DNA of 64,000 nt from a virus: the IMG/VR virus record IMGVR_UViG_3300042569_000338, positions 43,283 to 107,282 of that record; one strand, 5' to 3'. A program made the translations under genes and the position numbers. The notes below the pieces were generated by a model. It saw only the letters and a program-made list of their open reading frames with translations, was not told the origin of the DNA and did no database searches. Of the stretch, positions 11,301 to 20,843 are shown piece after piece; the stretch's first letter is position 1; each line of letters begins with the position of its first letter.

Positions 11301-14300
11301 TTGCTGAGTTAGGTTTAATCAATCTAGCAAAGTTTTGCTCACTAGAGATTAAATCTTCCATTGAAGCAATGTATTCATTCTCAATAGACTTAGTGTAGAA
11401 CTTATCTACATCAGAACCATAAAACTCTTCATCTTCATCAACATCTTCACCAACTTCAACAGTGCCTATTTTAGATAACTTATTGGCAATCAAGAACTTA
11501 CTAATAGCTCTTTTAGCTTCAGCTTCATTCTCACCAAAATAAGGGATATACCTAGGCATACCATCTTTATCAATATATACATTCTTTAAGTAGATGGATA
11601 GCTTATCTATATCAAAGTCAGATCCAGCCTTCTCAACTAATGCTGAAGGTACTACGATAGAGTCACCAAACTCCTGTGGAAGGAACTTAGCCACTACAAA
11701 TCTATCAATAGAGTTTTGTTTCTGAGTTGGGATACGGAAACCTACACCAGATAAAAGCTTCTTACCCTCATCTGTAGTGTTTAAATATTTCAACAATTCC
11801 TCATCAGACATGTCAGTCTTAAACCATTTACGTACCATCACCTCACACACACGCTCTCCCTCTGCATTTCTATAGAACTTTAATACACTAGATGCATATG
11901 TTTTCTTACCATTAATCTCTTTAACCTCAGCTCTAACTGATTCTAACATTGCTGAGCTGATTTGCACCTTCATACCACCTGTCATCTTAGGAGCTGCAAA
12001 AGTGTTCTGTGCAATAGAGTATAATGTATTTACGATTTGTTGATATGCTGGAGTTGCTTCAATGTCTTGATTACCAGCTATTAAGCTATCAACAGCTTTT
12101 AATATATTCTCGTTAGTATTACCTTTAATAACTTGCTTACGTAGATACTTACCTAGACTTTGTAAATTTAACTTACCATCCTTGTAACCAATTTGTTTTA
12201 ATAAAGATTGATACTTATTATCTGTAATTTGCTTAACTAAGTTATCATTATGACGCACCATTCTGTATGTAGGGTTCTTCATCTTTTGCTCCTCAGTCAT
12301 TTCTTTCCATGCAGCAACACGCTCTTCAAGAGTGTCATCTGGCATGAAGTCAGATGGAAGACCAGCATCTAAGAAGTCTAATGTAACCAATTTAGTAACC
12401 TGTGTACCTCTTCTAACCTTCTCATCATCCTTAGAAGGAACGTCTGATTGAATAGCTAATATGCCAAATGGAACTTCTGTGATTTCATTCTTAGCAACTG
12501 GAGTTGAGTTAAATGTACCATTTGCATTGTACAAAGCAATAGTCTTTTCAGCACCAACCTTTCTACCAGATCTGAATACACCATAGTCTACATTACCCTT
12601 CTGCATCTTATCATACATTTTAAGTGCATTAGATGTAGGGTTGATTTGTTTTAAGATTCTATAAGAGTATACGTACAAGGCAAACTTATCCAACATGATG
12701 TCGTTATACTTCTTGTTGTTAGCTTTTCTACCTCTAGCAATAGGTTTAAGTGGAGTGTAAGCACTAGCCACTTTAGGATTATCACCTTCTAATAAAGCTT
12801 CTTCCTTATCAGATAGGTCTAAACCTTTATCTCTCTTCTCCCAAGCAACATCATATCTATATTGTTTCTCTTCATACTTATTCCAGTTACCAGCACGCTT
12901 CCTCACTCTACGGTTAGCTTTCATCATAATGATACCACCACCATCAGTCTCAACGTGACCTTTGTAACCTGGAAGACCTTCAACAACATCTACGTCATCA
13001 AACACTACAGAAGACAATGAGTCTTTAGTTTCATCAGTGTAACCAATGTCACCTTTCATGTAATCCTCGTTAGAAATTTTGTTCTGAGCGTTGTTGTAAT
13101 CTTTAGATCCACTGATTAAGTCTTGAGCTGGAGAACTAAAGTTTTTAAGACGCTTCAACTCATCTTCATATAAGTATGGATCTGAGTAGATTAATTTGTG
13201 TAACTCTATGTTATTAATCATATAGTTAACACTTAACATCTTAATGTTATTTTTTAATTGATCTAAGTTTAAATTAGTTTTATTCTTAAACTCAATGTTC
13301 TTAATGAAGTATACACCCTTTTGTCTCTCTGAGATTAATCCCTGAGTTGTATAATTCTTAATTCTAGCATTGATATCAGTTTCAATATACTTATCAATTG
13401 CAACTTCAATAGAATTAACATTAGTATCTTCATTTGTGAAGTAGTCATACACTTCATCAATAGTAAGATTCTTGTTATCTTGAATAAGCTTAACCACTTT
13501 ATCATGAAGATCTTGTCCTAATATACCTTTAAAGAAACGTAAGTCTGTAGATTTTCTACCTTTAACATCAGGAAGACCTTTACGCTTTTCTCTAGATACA
13601 GCAATTTCAGCATCTAAATATCCTTTAAATATTGATTGAATTTTGCTGTTACCTTTTAAAACTTCAGCATAAGAAATAGAATTACCTAAAGCAAGTGTCC
13701 ATCCTAAAGAAGAATCTCCAGGAACAAGGTTCATGTAGAATCCTTTTAAGTTAAGGTTAAGTTCTTCAACTAAACGCTCACTATACAATAAACTTCCAGA
13801 TGCTCTATCTTTACCAGTCATCTCGTTAATAACTCCACCTGTATATCCTACCTTCAATAACTTATTAGCTCCTTGTTTTTTATCTCCTGTTTTACTATTA
13901 AAGATTCTATCCATTAATACAGAAAATCCTGAGAACTTATCAGTTAGTAAATAGCTAAACTTAGTGCTTCTTAATTGTTCTTTATTAGTAACACTATTGA
14001 TAACATTGTAGAAATCACTCATCAAGTTTTGACCAATGTAAGATTGTACTTGGTCACCATCAATATTAAAATATGTTGTTTGGAAGTCAGGGTTTTCAAT
14101 CATTGCTTGAATTTCTCCTAACTCTCTAAGTCTACCGTTAATCCCTAAAGTCTTACCGTTCAATTCTTTAGTGGCAGTCACCTCTAATAAACTATCTCTG
14201 ATACCTGTAGTGATTACAATAAATCTAGCATCAAGGTTTCTTTTCTTTATTTCATCTGCATCAAATATAACACCAAGATCTGCCATGAAATCAATGTTAT

Positions 14301-17300
14301 CTTCTAATCTACCTGTAGGTACATTCATTAAATCTTTACGCTTTTGCACAAAAGATTTACCGTTAAACCCAAAAAACTTACCATCTTTAATAGCATCAAT
14401 GATGTTATCTTCTATCTGAGAAGCCACTTGATCTGCAACACTAGCTAAAGATGTATCACCTACGCTCACCTCACCATTAGCTAAGATGTATGTAGTTTTT
14501 ACATCTGGCTTTTGTAAGTTAAATGTTTTAAAGAATGCGTCAATCATTCTTAATTGACCATCAGTCTTAATATTTTGGAAAGGGTTTAGCTTAAGATTGT
14601 TATCTAACTTATTAGTAAGTCTTGAATACAATATCTTATATTGAGGATTGTCTTGAGTGAACAAACGGAACTTCTCTAACATATCATCAATACCTACAGC
14701 TCCACTAACATTGTTAAGAATATCAATATACACCTTACCCATTGGAACTAAGTTTACACCACCAATAGATGATGCTCTGTTACTTCCATCTGGATTTTTA
14801 ACAGGTACAGTTGCTAAGAATAACTTAACAGCTGCACTAGCCTTTCTAAATGAATCTACTTTATCAGGACTTGAATAAGTGCCTTCTTTACCAGTTTTCT
14901 CTTCGTTCCTAATTTCATCCTCATCATTTTGATCAAACTTAACTGAGTAAGAACTTAGGTATTCTTCTTCAAATTTCTTAGTGATAACATCCCACTTATT
15001 AGTAATAATGTCTCTTAATGCCTTAGCATCAGCAAGAATAGGATCTACATCATCTTGTGTGTATGTACCATCTTCTACACTAGCGTTAGCCATTTCAACT
15101 AAGTCATCGTATATTATCTTATCAAGATTTGCTTTAAGCTTTTGGAATAAATCTTTTTTATCAAGATTCTCAATCTCAAATAAGTCTTTACCTTCTGCAC
15201 TTAATGTACCAAGTGTACCGTAAGTCATTTCTTGCATGATGTCATTAATTACATCTGGAGTTAATCCAGCAGTAACTAAACTAGGATCATATTCCCCAGT
15301 TAGAACAAGCTCATCAATATCTGTTATACCTTTAGTTGCTAAACTTAATGTATTAGCATTAGGACTAAATGTTCTAAATCCACCAGTGTTTATCTTTTTA
15401 AATAATTCTTCTGTGTAAAAATTAACATCTTTTCTACTAAAGAACTTTTTTATTATATCAATCAAGTCTTGGAATACTCCCAAGATACCTGATCTACCTT
15501 CAGTAGGTTTTGGAGGAACAGTACCATCTTCAATATACTCTTTGAATTCTTCTGGTAATTGTTCTTTGATTTGATCATCTGTAGCTTCTGAATACTTAAT
15601 AGTTTCACCTGTAGGTCTATCAACAAAACTACCTTTTCTACGTCTAAACTCATCACGTAATGTTGCTCTTTCTTTAGGAGAGGTCATCATTTCAAACACA
15701 GCATGGAACACCTCATGGTACACAGTACCAGATTCAGCATTGTTATATACATAGATGGCACCATCTTTGTAAGCTCCCCAGAATTGTTTACCATTAGTAT
15801 TTCTAAGAATAGTTTTAACTCTAGTTACAGGAAGACCAGGAAGATTAGTATTTAACCATTCTTCTACCTTAGCCCAATCTTCTCCTTTGAAGTTTTTAAT
15901 TAACTCATTAAGTCTTACACGAGCATCATAGTTCTTGTTACCTCTAAGCATTTTATTTCTTAATGCTCTAGCTGCAGATTTATCTGCAACTTCAGGAACA
16001 ACTTCTTCTTCAGGAGCTTCTTCCTCCTCACCTAACCCACGATCAGCATCCATAGCTTGTAACATAGCTAATGCTCTTTGTTGTTTAGCTTCCTGTTCTT
16101 CTATTGCAGCCTTCTGTGCCAAACTATCCTCAATTCTTTCTTGAGCAACTTGCTTAACAATATCTACATTTTCTAATTCATCAGACGTTACAGCAAATTT
16201 ACCTTCTTCATATAACTCATCATACTTAGCTTTGAACTTCTCAAGAGTTAATTCATCATTAGCTAATTTTTCAAATACGGTGTTATTAGATTCAGAGTCA
16301 GTGATTGTTACTGATTGATCAGTATTAATTCTATAATCAACATTCTCTACATCACCTGTAGATGCTATTTTAAAACCAAATGTATCTAATCCACTTTTAC
16401 GAGCTGCAGGGGCTGCAGTCTTCTTAACAGTCTTCTTAGGAGTTGGAGCAAACTCTTCATCATCTTCAAAGTCCTTCATAATGAAGTAGTTACCATCTCT
16501 ATTGATACCATTTTCAGAATCAGCAATAGCATCAGCTTTAGTAGTTAAAGGAATATCTTCCTCACTTCTACCTTCGCTAGATAATAAATATGTTTGATAG
16601 TTCTGCCACTCTTTAGTTTCTAACTTACCATCAGTAGAAACACCAGTGATTTCAGTGTATGTTTCATTAACATCTTCAGTTTGTTTCTTGTTAACGTTAT
16701 GATTAAGTTTCAACAACTCTTCAATGATAGAATCTTTTTGTTGCTTTAATACAGATGGTTTAAATGACATATCTATCTTAGCTGCACCAAAATTCAATCT
16801 AAGTCTATCTGTTTTTCTTTCAGCATCTTTAGCAAACCAAACACTATTCTTACCTGGTTGCTTTCCTTCTTTAGGACTACCCCATTGTAATGTGGTTCTT
16901 AACCAGTTAATCATTGATTCAGCTTCATCTGTAATTCCTTTGTTCTTCATCATGCTTTGTGACAAACTTAATAGAACATCGTAAATAGCATTAGCTTGCT
17001 TGTTTGTAAGCTTAGATGTGTATAATCTAACATAACCATTAGGTTGGTCTAAGAACACCATACCTTGTGGTTTATTAAAACTGGTTGTACCTTTAGCTAA
17101 TACATCCACTCCTGTAGTAGGAATAGTTAATACCGCCCCATCTTCAAGTTGTGAATCAGTAACAAATCCAGCAGCTTTTACAGGTGTTGTATTATCAATC
17201 TTATCTTGAACAATACCAAAAGAAACATCAAAGCCTCTTTGTACAAGATCTTCGTTAGCTAGTATCTTTTCTCTTCTCTTAGCATAAATGGCTTTATATT

Positions 17301-20300
17301 GTTCTTTATTAGTATCATCTCTGAACATTGTCTCATCATTGAACTCTCCACTCCATTTCAATCCCTCTAAAGGCATTACTTGGAATATAGCATTCTCTAA
17401 TGGGTTTTGTCCTGCTTCAAGAATCTTACCATCTGCACCAACTAATCTTGATGTACCATCTGGTTGCTTCTCAACAATAACAGCAGCTATGGTAGTATTA
17501 ATATCTACTTTTGATTTACCTAACTTAGCTAGTTCTGCATTATATTTAGCATTAATTTTTTTTGTAACATCTTCAATAGAACTTCCTACAATTCTTTCTG
17601 GTTCTCCTTGATTAGGAACATATAAACCTGCAATTTTTCCATCTTCTTTTTTCTTTACACCAAGCTCTTCAGAAAAAGAATACTCTCTTCTTTTTTCTAC
17701 ATCAGCTATTTTAGTAGCATCTGCAGCATTTTCTCCAGCTAAATATTCTACTAATCCAGGAATAAGCTTAGCTTGGTTCTTAGCTGTAACAAATACAGCA
17801 TACAAGTTCTTTCTAACATTCTCAGGAATGTTATAGAACTTATTAGCAAACTCTACTGAACGTTGATATCCAGGAATCTTCTTAGATGCAATACTTCCAC
17901 TAATAACAACTCTGTCTGGTTTTCTTGAATCATCTCCAGCTTCATTTTCATTATCTGCAATCTCTTCTGTATTATCTGGATTAGTGATTTCAATTAACTC
18001 ATCAGCAAGATTTTCATCTTCTAATGCAGCATTCTCTTCAGCCTTAATTTTTGTATAAGCTTCAGACTGAGTATTGAATTCTTTTTGAATATCTCTAGCT
18101 AAATCACTGTTGTTCAATGAGTTAATGTAAGCTATTTTATCTTCTCCTTCAGGTATAGTGATGCCATTATACTTAGCTTTGCTAAGCACTTTATCAATTG
18201 CTGTATCTAAGATGTCAGCATATCCTTGATCTGTATTGTCTGAATCAGTAACTTTATAATCCTTAAACTCATTAGGAGTTAAGAATGTAGTTTCTCCGTT
18301 AGGAAGCTTCACCTCATACTCACCACCTAATGTTTTAGATAGCACAGTCATCTTAGGAGCAAGCTGTAATTGAGAACCTTCTCTTCTAAATGGATCTATT
18401 AGTGAGTATTCTTTACCCACTTCCACTTCTTTACTTATAGTCCTAGCTCTCTTATCTCCTTGATTCTTTTCTAATTGTTTAATTAATGCAACGTTATCAT
18501 CTTCCTCTTCATCAATAAGATCTTCGTAATCATCTGGAGATTCTTTAATTGCATCATATTCATTAATGAACTTTCTTCTTCTTTCAGCAAGTTCCATTAC
18601 ATCAATCAAGTCACCTTTCAATGTATCTTTAAGTTCTTTAGGGACATCTAATCCTTCAGGACTTTTTAAATTGTTGATTTGATCTAATGCATTCTTTGTT
18701 GCTTCTGCATTAGGAGCTTGTTCACCAATCATGCTTTGTAATACAGCTAATGTATTAATACCATTCTGAACTAATTTAGCATTCACTAATGGAATACGCT
18801 CATCGTAGTTATTTATTTTAGCAGCAGCATATACCATCTTATCAATAGCATAGTCAGAGTATTTCTTCTTACCCTGTTCATCTACAGCATTTTCATATCT
18901 ATCATTTAAACTTTCATATAAATTACTAACTGACTTAGAAATCTTTTTTAAGTTTTCAATTCTATTTATAAATTGCTCTTTGCTCTCATTACCATTAGCA
19001 ATACCAGATGTAATTAATTCATTATATCCTTCAGTTGTAGTTGCTTGAGATTGATAAAGAGAAAGCTCTTGTTGAACAGATGCCTCTCTACCGTACTTAG
19101 TTCTAGGCATAACATATGATAATACAAAGTCATGCTCAAAGTCTTTCTCTGCTAATGTATCATTTGCACGAATTGCTTCTTGTCTTAACTTTTGAGAGTT
19201 AAGTGCAATACCTACATATTTAATTCTATCTTTTAATATATCTGATAACTTTGTTTGATTAAGAGCTCTTACAGCAATATCAGTGTTAGCTGCTCTTTCT
19301 CCACCAGTTCCAAACACACCTCTTTCACCAATCTCTCCAGACTTACCAATACCAAATTTTGTCTTACCCTCTTTATCTTTATATGTACCAACAAAACCAG
19401 CTTGTTGTAATCCTCCAGACAAGCCACCAATTAACATATTTTCAATACCTTCTTTAGTATTAAATGCTTGCTCTATACCATATGTACTTATATTACCTAA
19501 TGCCCCAGTAAGGTCAGACATAAAATCACTTGTACTTTTAGGATCTCTGTACGCTCTGTTAAAGAAGTCTTGTGTACCTGTTTGAATAGCAAATTGAGAT
19601 CCTTCTTCAAATGCTTCTGAAGGAGAAAACAATAAACCAGCTACACCTTTAGTTCCAGATAAAATTCTACCTACTTTTGTAGTAGGCTTGTACGCAGAAA
19701 ATAATCCTGTTTCAGCATCTTTAGTTATCTCATTGATTAGCAACTTATCTGCTTTTCTAGAAGAACCAAGAATTTTAGGAAGTTGAATATAGTTAGTACC
19801 AGTCAATAAAGCTACGTTCATACCCCAAGAGAAGTTACCTACTCTTTCAGTGAACTCTTCTATCTTTTCAAGATCTGCACCTGAAGGACCATATCCATTT
19901 TGTTTTATATAATCATCAATTGCATTTTTTCTAAATGAGTTTGCATTTTGCAAAGCCTCCATACTAGCCTCACCCATGGTTCCCATGAATGCTGTAGTAA
20001 CTCTTTCACCATTATTTATAACTGATGCAATAGGACTTTTAACATACTTTTGTGCTAGTGAACTTAATGCATTTTCAAATGCTCCAAGTTTTTGTAATTT
20101 AGGAACTTGAGACATAGCAGACTCAACAGCTTGAACAGCTTCTAAACCTTTACCTGCTTTAACCACACCATTTATTGCACCAATACCGCTTAATACTTTA
20201 GACCAAGCCATACCACCAGCTAAAGCTCCTAAGCTATAACCAAAGTTTTTTATAAGTTTATCTGAGAAAAAGTTAGCTGTTAATAGGTTAGAAGATTGCC

Positions 20301-20841
20301 ACCATTCAGAATCTTGTTCAACATGTGTATAATAGTTAGGTAGAGCATCCTCTAGCTTTTTATTAACTTCATCAAGACCTTGATTCAGTTGGTTATTCCA
20401 CACAGAAGAAAACTTATGCGTATTAAATATTGCATCACCAGCACCATATACTAATCCTGCAGTACCAGATAAAAATGCTGTACTACCAGTACCTACCATC
20501 TTCATAATACCGTTAGCAAACTTGCTAGCAGTAGATTGACCACGTGCGTATAATTCTTCTGAATCCTCATAAGGTCTACTACTCTTATATCTATCTCCTA
20601 TATAAATAGAAGAATAAGGTAATTGAGCAACAGGAACTCTTCCACCAGGAAAACTTACAGGTGTATTATTCCATAAATCTTGAAGAGTTATTTTACCACC
20701 TGTTCCTTGTTGAGGTGCCATTTGAAAGTTACCTTCTACAATAGGAGTTGTTGGAAAACCTTGAATAACTCCGCCTAGATTAAGTGGTCTATCTCTATCA
20801 AGTGATTGTTCCGTAAGTGATTTATTTACGTTATCTGGCAT
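8356..20841 (-). CDS. Giant virion RNA polymerase-type protein with zincin domain
   Basis: 4161 residues, exceptionally long for a phage protein. Residues 3034-3079 carry GFRIPTQ...FLPQEFGDSI...GSDFDIDKL. This matches the double-psi beta-barrel of multisubunit-type RNA polymerases, with the Mg-binding DxDxD (D3075, D3077, D3079) seen in crAss-like virion polymerases such as phi14:2 gp66. An intact zincin motif HEVFH (H1709, E1710, H1713) lies in YHEVFHAVF, followed by a conserved-looking EEFKEYI. Glycine-rich hydrophobic stretches near residues 110-135 and 200-235 could aid membrane passage. Known family role: injected with DNA to transcribe early genes. The zincin may cleave the polyprotein or host proteins (inference). 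It sits between the 957- and 1699-residue cargo genes with 1-2 base gaps. Confidence 0.85.
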   Translation of the reverse strand: MPDNVNKSLTEQSLDRDRPLNLGGVIQGFPTTPIVEGNFQMAPQQGTGGKITLQDLWNNTPVSFPGGRVPVAQLPYSSIYIGDRYKSSRPYEDSEELYARGQSTASKFANGIMKMVGTGSTAFLSGTAGLVYGAGDAIFNTHKFSSVWNNQLNQGLDEVNKKLEDALPNYYTHVEQDSEWWQSSNLLTANFFSDKLIKNFGYSLGALAGGMAWSKVLSGIGAINGVVKAGKGLEAVQAVESAMSQVPKLQKLGAFENALSSLAQKYVKSPIASVINNGERVTTAFMGTMGEASMEALQNANSFRKNAIDDYIKQNGYGPSGADLEKIEEFTERVGNFSWGMNVALLTGTNYIQLPKILGSSRKADKLLINEITKDAETGLFSAYKPTTKVGRILSGTKGVAGLLFSPSEAFEEGSQFAIQTGTQDFFNRAYRDPKSTSDFMSDLTGALGNISTYGIEQAFNTKEGIENMLIGGLSGGLQQAGFVGTYKDKEGKTKFGIGKSGEIGERGVFGTGGERAANTDIAVRALNQTKLSDILKDRIKYVGIALNSQKLRQEAIRANDTLAEKDFEHDFVLSYVMPRTKYGREASVQQELSLYQSQATTTEGYNELITSGIANGNESKEQFINRIENLKKISKSVSNLYESLNDRYENAVDEQGKKKYSDYAIDKMVYAAAKINNYDERIPLVNAKLVQNGINTLAVLQSMIGEQAPNAEATKNALDQINNLKSPEGLDVPKELKDTLKGDLIDVMELAERRRKFINEYDAIKESPDDYEDLIDEEEDDNVALIKQLEKNQGDKRARTISKEVEVGKEYSLIDPFRREGSQLQLAPKMTVLSKTLGGEYEVKLPNGETTFLTPNEFKDYKVTDSDNTDQGYADILDTAIDKVLSKAKYNGITIPEGEDKIAYINSLNNSDLARDIQKEFNTQSEAYTKIKAEENAALEDENLADELIEITNPDNTEEIADNENEAGDDSRKPDRVVISGSIASKKIPGYQRSVEFANKFYNIPENVRKNLYAVFVTAKNQAKLIPGLVEYLAGENAADATKIADVEKRREYSFSEELGVKKKEDGKIAGLYVPNQGEPERIVGSSIEDVTKKINAKYNAELAKLGKSKVDINTTIAAVIVEKQPDGTSRLVGADGKILEAGQNPLENAIFQVMPLEGLKWSGEFNDETMFRDDTNKEQYKAIYAKRREKILANEDLVQRGFDVSFGIVQDKIDNTTPVKAAGFVTDSQLEDGAVLTIPTTGVDVLAKGTTSFNKPQGMVFLDQPNGYVRLYTSKLTNKQANAIYDVLLSLSQSMMKNKGITDEAESMINWLRTTLQWGSPKEGKQPGKNSVWFAKDAERKTDRLRLNFGAAKIDMSFKPSVLKQQKDSIIEELLKLNHNVNKKQTEDVNETYTEITGVSTDGKLETKEWQNYQTYLLSSEGRSEEDIPLTTKADAIADSENGINRDGNYFIMKDFEDDEEFAPTPKKTVKKTAAPAARKSGLDTFGFKIASTGDVENVDYRINTDQSVTITDSESNNTVFEKLANDELTLEKFKAKYDELYEEGKFAVTSDELENVDIVKQVAQERIEDSLAQKAAIEEQEAKQQRALAMLQAMDADRGLGEEEEAPEEEVVPEVADKSAARALRNKMLRGNKNYDARVRLNELIKNFKGEDWAKVEEWLNTNLPGLPVTRVKTILRNTNGKQFWGAYKDGAIYVYNNAESGTVYHEVFHAVFEMMTSPKERATLRDEFRRRKGSFVDRPTGETIKYSEATDDQIKEQLPEEFKEYIEDGTVPPKPTEGRSGILGVFQDLIDIIKKFFSRKDVNFYTEELFKKINTGGFRTFSPNANTLSLATKGITDIDELVLTGEYDPSLVTAGLTPDVINDIMQEMTYGTLGTLSAEGKDLFEIENLDKKDLFQKLKANLDKIIYDDLVEMANASVEDGTYTQDDVDPILADAKALRDIITNKWDVITKKFEEEYLSSYSVKFDQNDEDEIRNEEKTGKEGTYSSPDKVDSFRKASAAVKLFLATVPVKNPDGSNRASSIGGVNLVPMGKVYIDILNNVSGAVGIDDMLEKFRLFTQDNPQYKILYSRLTNKLDNNLKLNPFQNIKTDGQLRMIDAFFKTFNLQKPDVKTTYILANGEVSVGDTSLASVADQVASQIEDNIIDAIKDGKFFGFNGKSFVQKRKDLMNVPTGRLEDNIDFMADLGVIFDADEIKKRNLDARFIVITTGIRDSLLEVTATKELNGKTLGINGRLRELGEIQAMIENPDFQTTYFNIDGDQVQSYIGQNLMSDFYNVINSVTNKEQLRSTKFSYLLTDKFSGFSVLMDRIFNSKTGDKKQGANKLLKVGYTGGVINEMTGKDRASGSLLYSERLVEELNLNLKGFYMNLVPGDSSLGWTLALGNSISYAEVLKGNSKIQSIFKGYLDAEIAVSREKRKGLPDVKGRKSTDLRFFKGILGQDLHDKVVKLIQDNKNLTIDEVYDYFTNEDTNVNSIEVAIDKYIETDINARIKNYTTQGLISERQKGVYFIKNIEFKNKTNLNLDQLKNNIKMLSVNYMINNIELHKLIYSDPYLYEDELKRLKNFSSPAQDLISGSKDYNNAQNKISNEDYMKGDIGYTDETKDSLSSVVFDDVDVVEGLPGYKGHVETDGGGIIMMKANRRVRKRAGNWNKYEEKQYRYDVAWEKRDKGLDLSDKEEALLEGDNPKVASAYTPLKPIARGRKANNKKYNDIMLDKFALYVYSYRILKQINPTSNALKMYDKMQKGNVDYGVFRSGRKVGAEKTIALYNANGTFNSTPVAKNEITEVPFGILAIQSDVPSKDDEKVRRGTQVTKLVTLDFLDAGLPSDFMPDDTLEERVAAWKEMTEEQKMKNPTYRMVRHNDNLVKQITDNKYQSLLKQIGYKDGKLNLQSLGKYLRKQVIKGNTNENILKAVDSLIAGNQDIEATPAYQQIVNTLYSIAQNTFAAPKMTGGMKVQISSAMLESVRAEVKEINGKKTYASSVLKFYRNAEGERVCEVMVRKWFKTDMSDEELLKYLNTTDEGKKLLSGVGFRIPTQKQNSIDRFVVAKFLPQEFGDSIVVPSALVEKAGSDFDIDKLSIYLKNVYIDKDGMPRYIPYFGENEAEAKRAISKFLIANKLSKIGTVEVGEDVDEDEEFYGSDVDKFYTKSIENEYIASMEDLISSEQNFARLIKPNSAKLLKDLSKKIVIKKFGKEFDYTNTSNLLNQTFMSTIRDAFVRGKYAIGIAAQAQTNHALNQRDVVIVDHRKYVVPEDASWLGDKKVKFSKYNKFKIGNDVFPLLSRVKDANNEHDISDIIGMFIDGYVDIAKGPWIMELGANPTVAPTWLFLVKIGVPIEEVANFMNQPIINDYLKELQNLGSAFLFSREAINKVRINAKYRVGDSGYTIKDGIIPSGKELSALVGKTALNDKEKLQQAFMLNEFLKYSKMAEHLFRVTQATKFDTANINNPYTIYRMDDAIITNSPSEYSTNLIGSATGNILENSFIGDLRNKYSGIKDVYAQAIVSEKKENAQAIQELLFNRYKRLGDRKFSKLARRIVNNIFDFSVQTLDEYNMAIGDSLVNVNNTAKQIAEFVKQVRDNENHDLHNNLIINSFQYQPSQLEGGADSIKLTGKDNKTYDQNQIIYAFAQLKDYLKANNNYDLYKGLITLSIVQSGLNNSAISFTGFIPYEDFRERYSEPMSRLNTTTIGKFAEVDAFERNNWNNPDVVSFKRPKMVYNEDGFAFSDLKGTITIQHEELQAAMERGEFPQMLNIPVKDRAARKDFLVYTWEVGTAEEKQKLKEAGDFSYIKKGLFKKVYDEQASPSVPLRYGKAKNFIYKQINAWGDGQRANEFYDHARVSQINNGFDPVEFEKADYEIAGYINEDKIQKEIRQGYQTDPTEEELQANFENSLMEDEDNFTYEEEIPEEIVPSQGVQTSDMTPQAIYKLVNRMDDATDATGLALRYIAGGGKIGEESLYKEVTAKRDSRLVPGKQTKQESTLRDFVTKDGPSISEVAHSIWEGLDETLQSKIDDQDIRNELNDVISSTIKRLEAAKTYVDRYATPDDFFRVAAPVKVAEKKLEERKIVINGQAYTERGDNLYKNNELVKNQRVMEIYAVRKEIQSGKIKITTYGDANYFVLSDNKIVSSAKATLGQEAKLSEEIKKMILDKAVKYKKTC

Positions 20842-20843
20842 CT

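Noticed and set aside
8356-20841. Possibility that the 12.5-kb frame is an artefact of fused genes
   Set aside because: No internal stop, consistent codon use and domain motifs far apart in one frame; short gaps to both neighbours match the rest of the operon.
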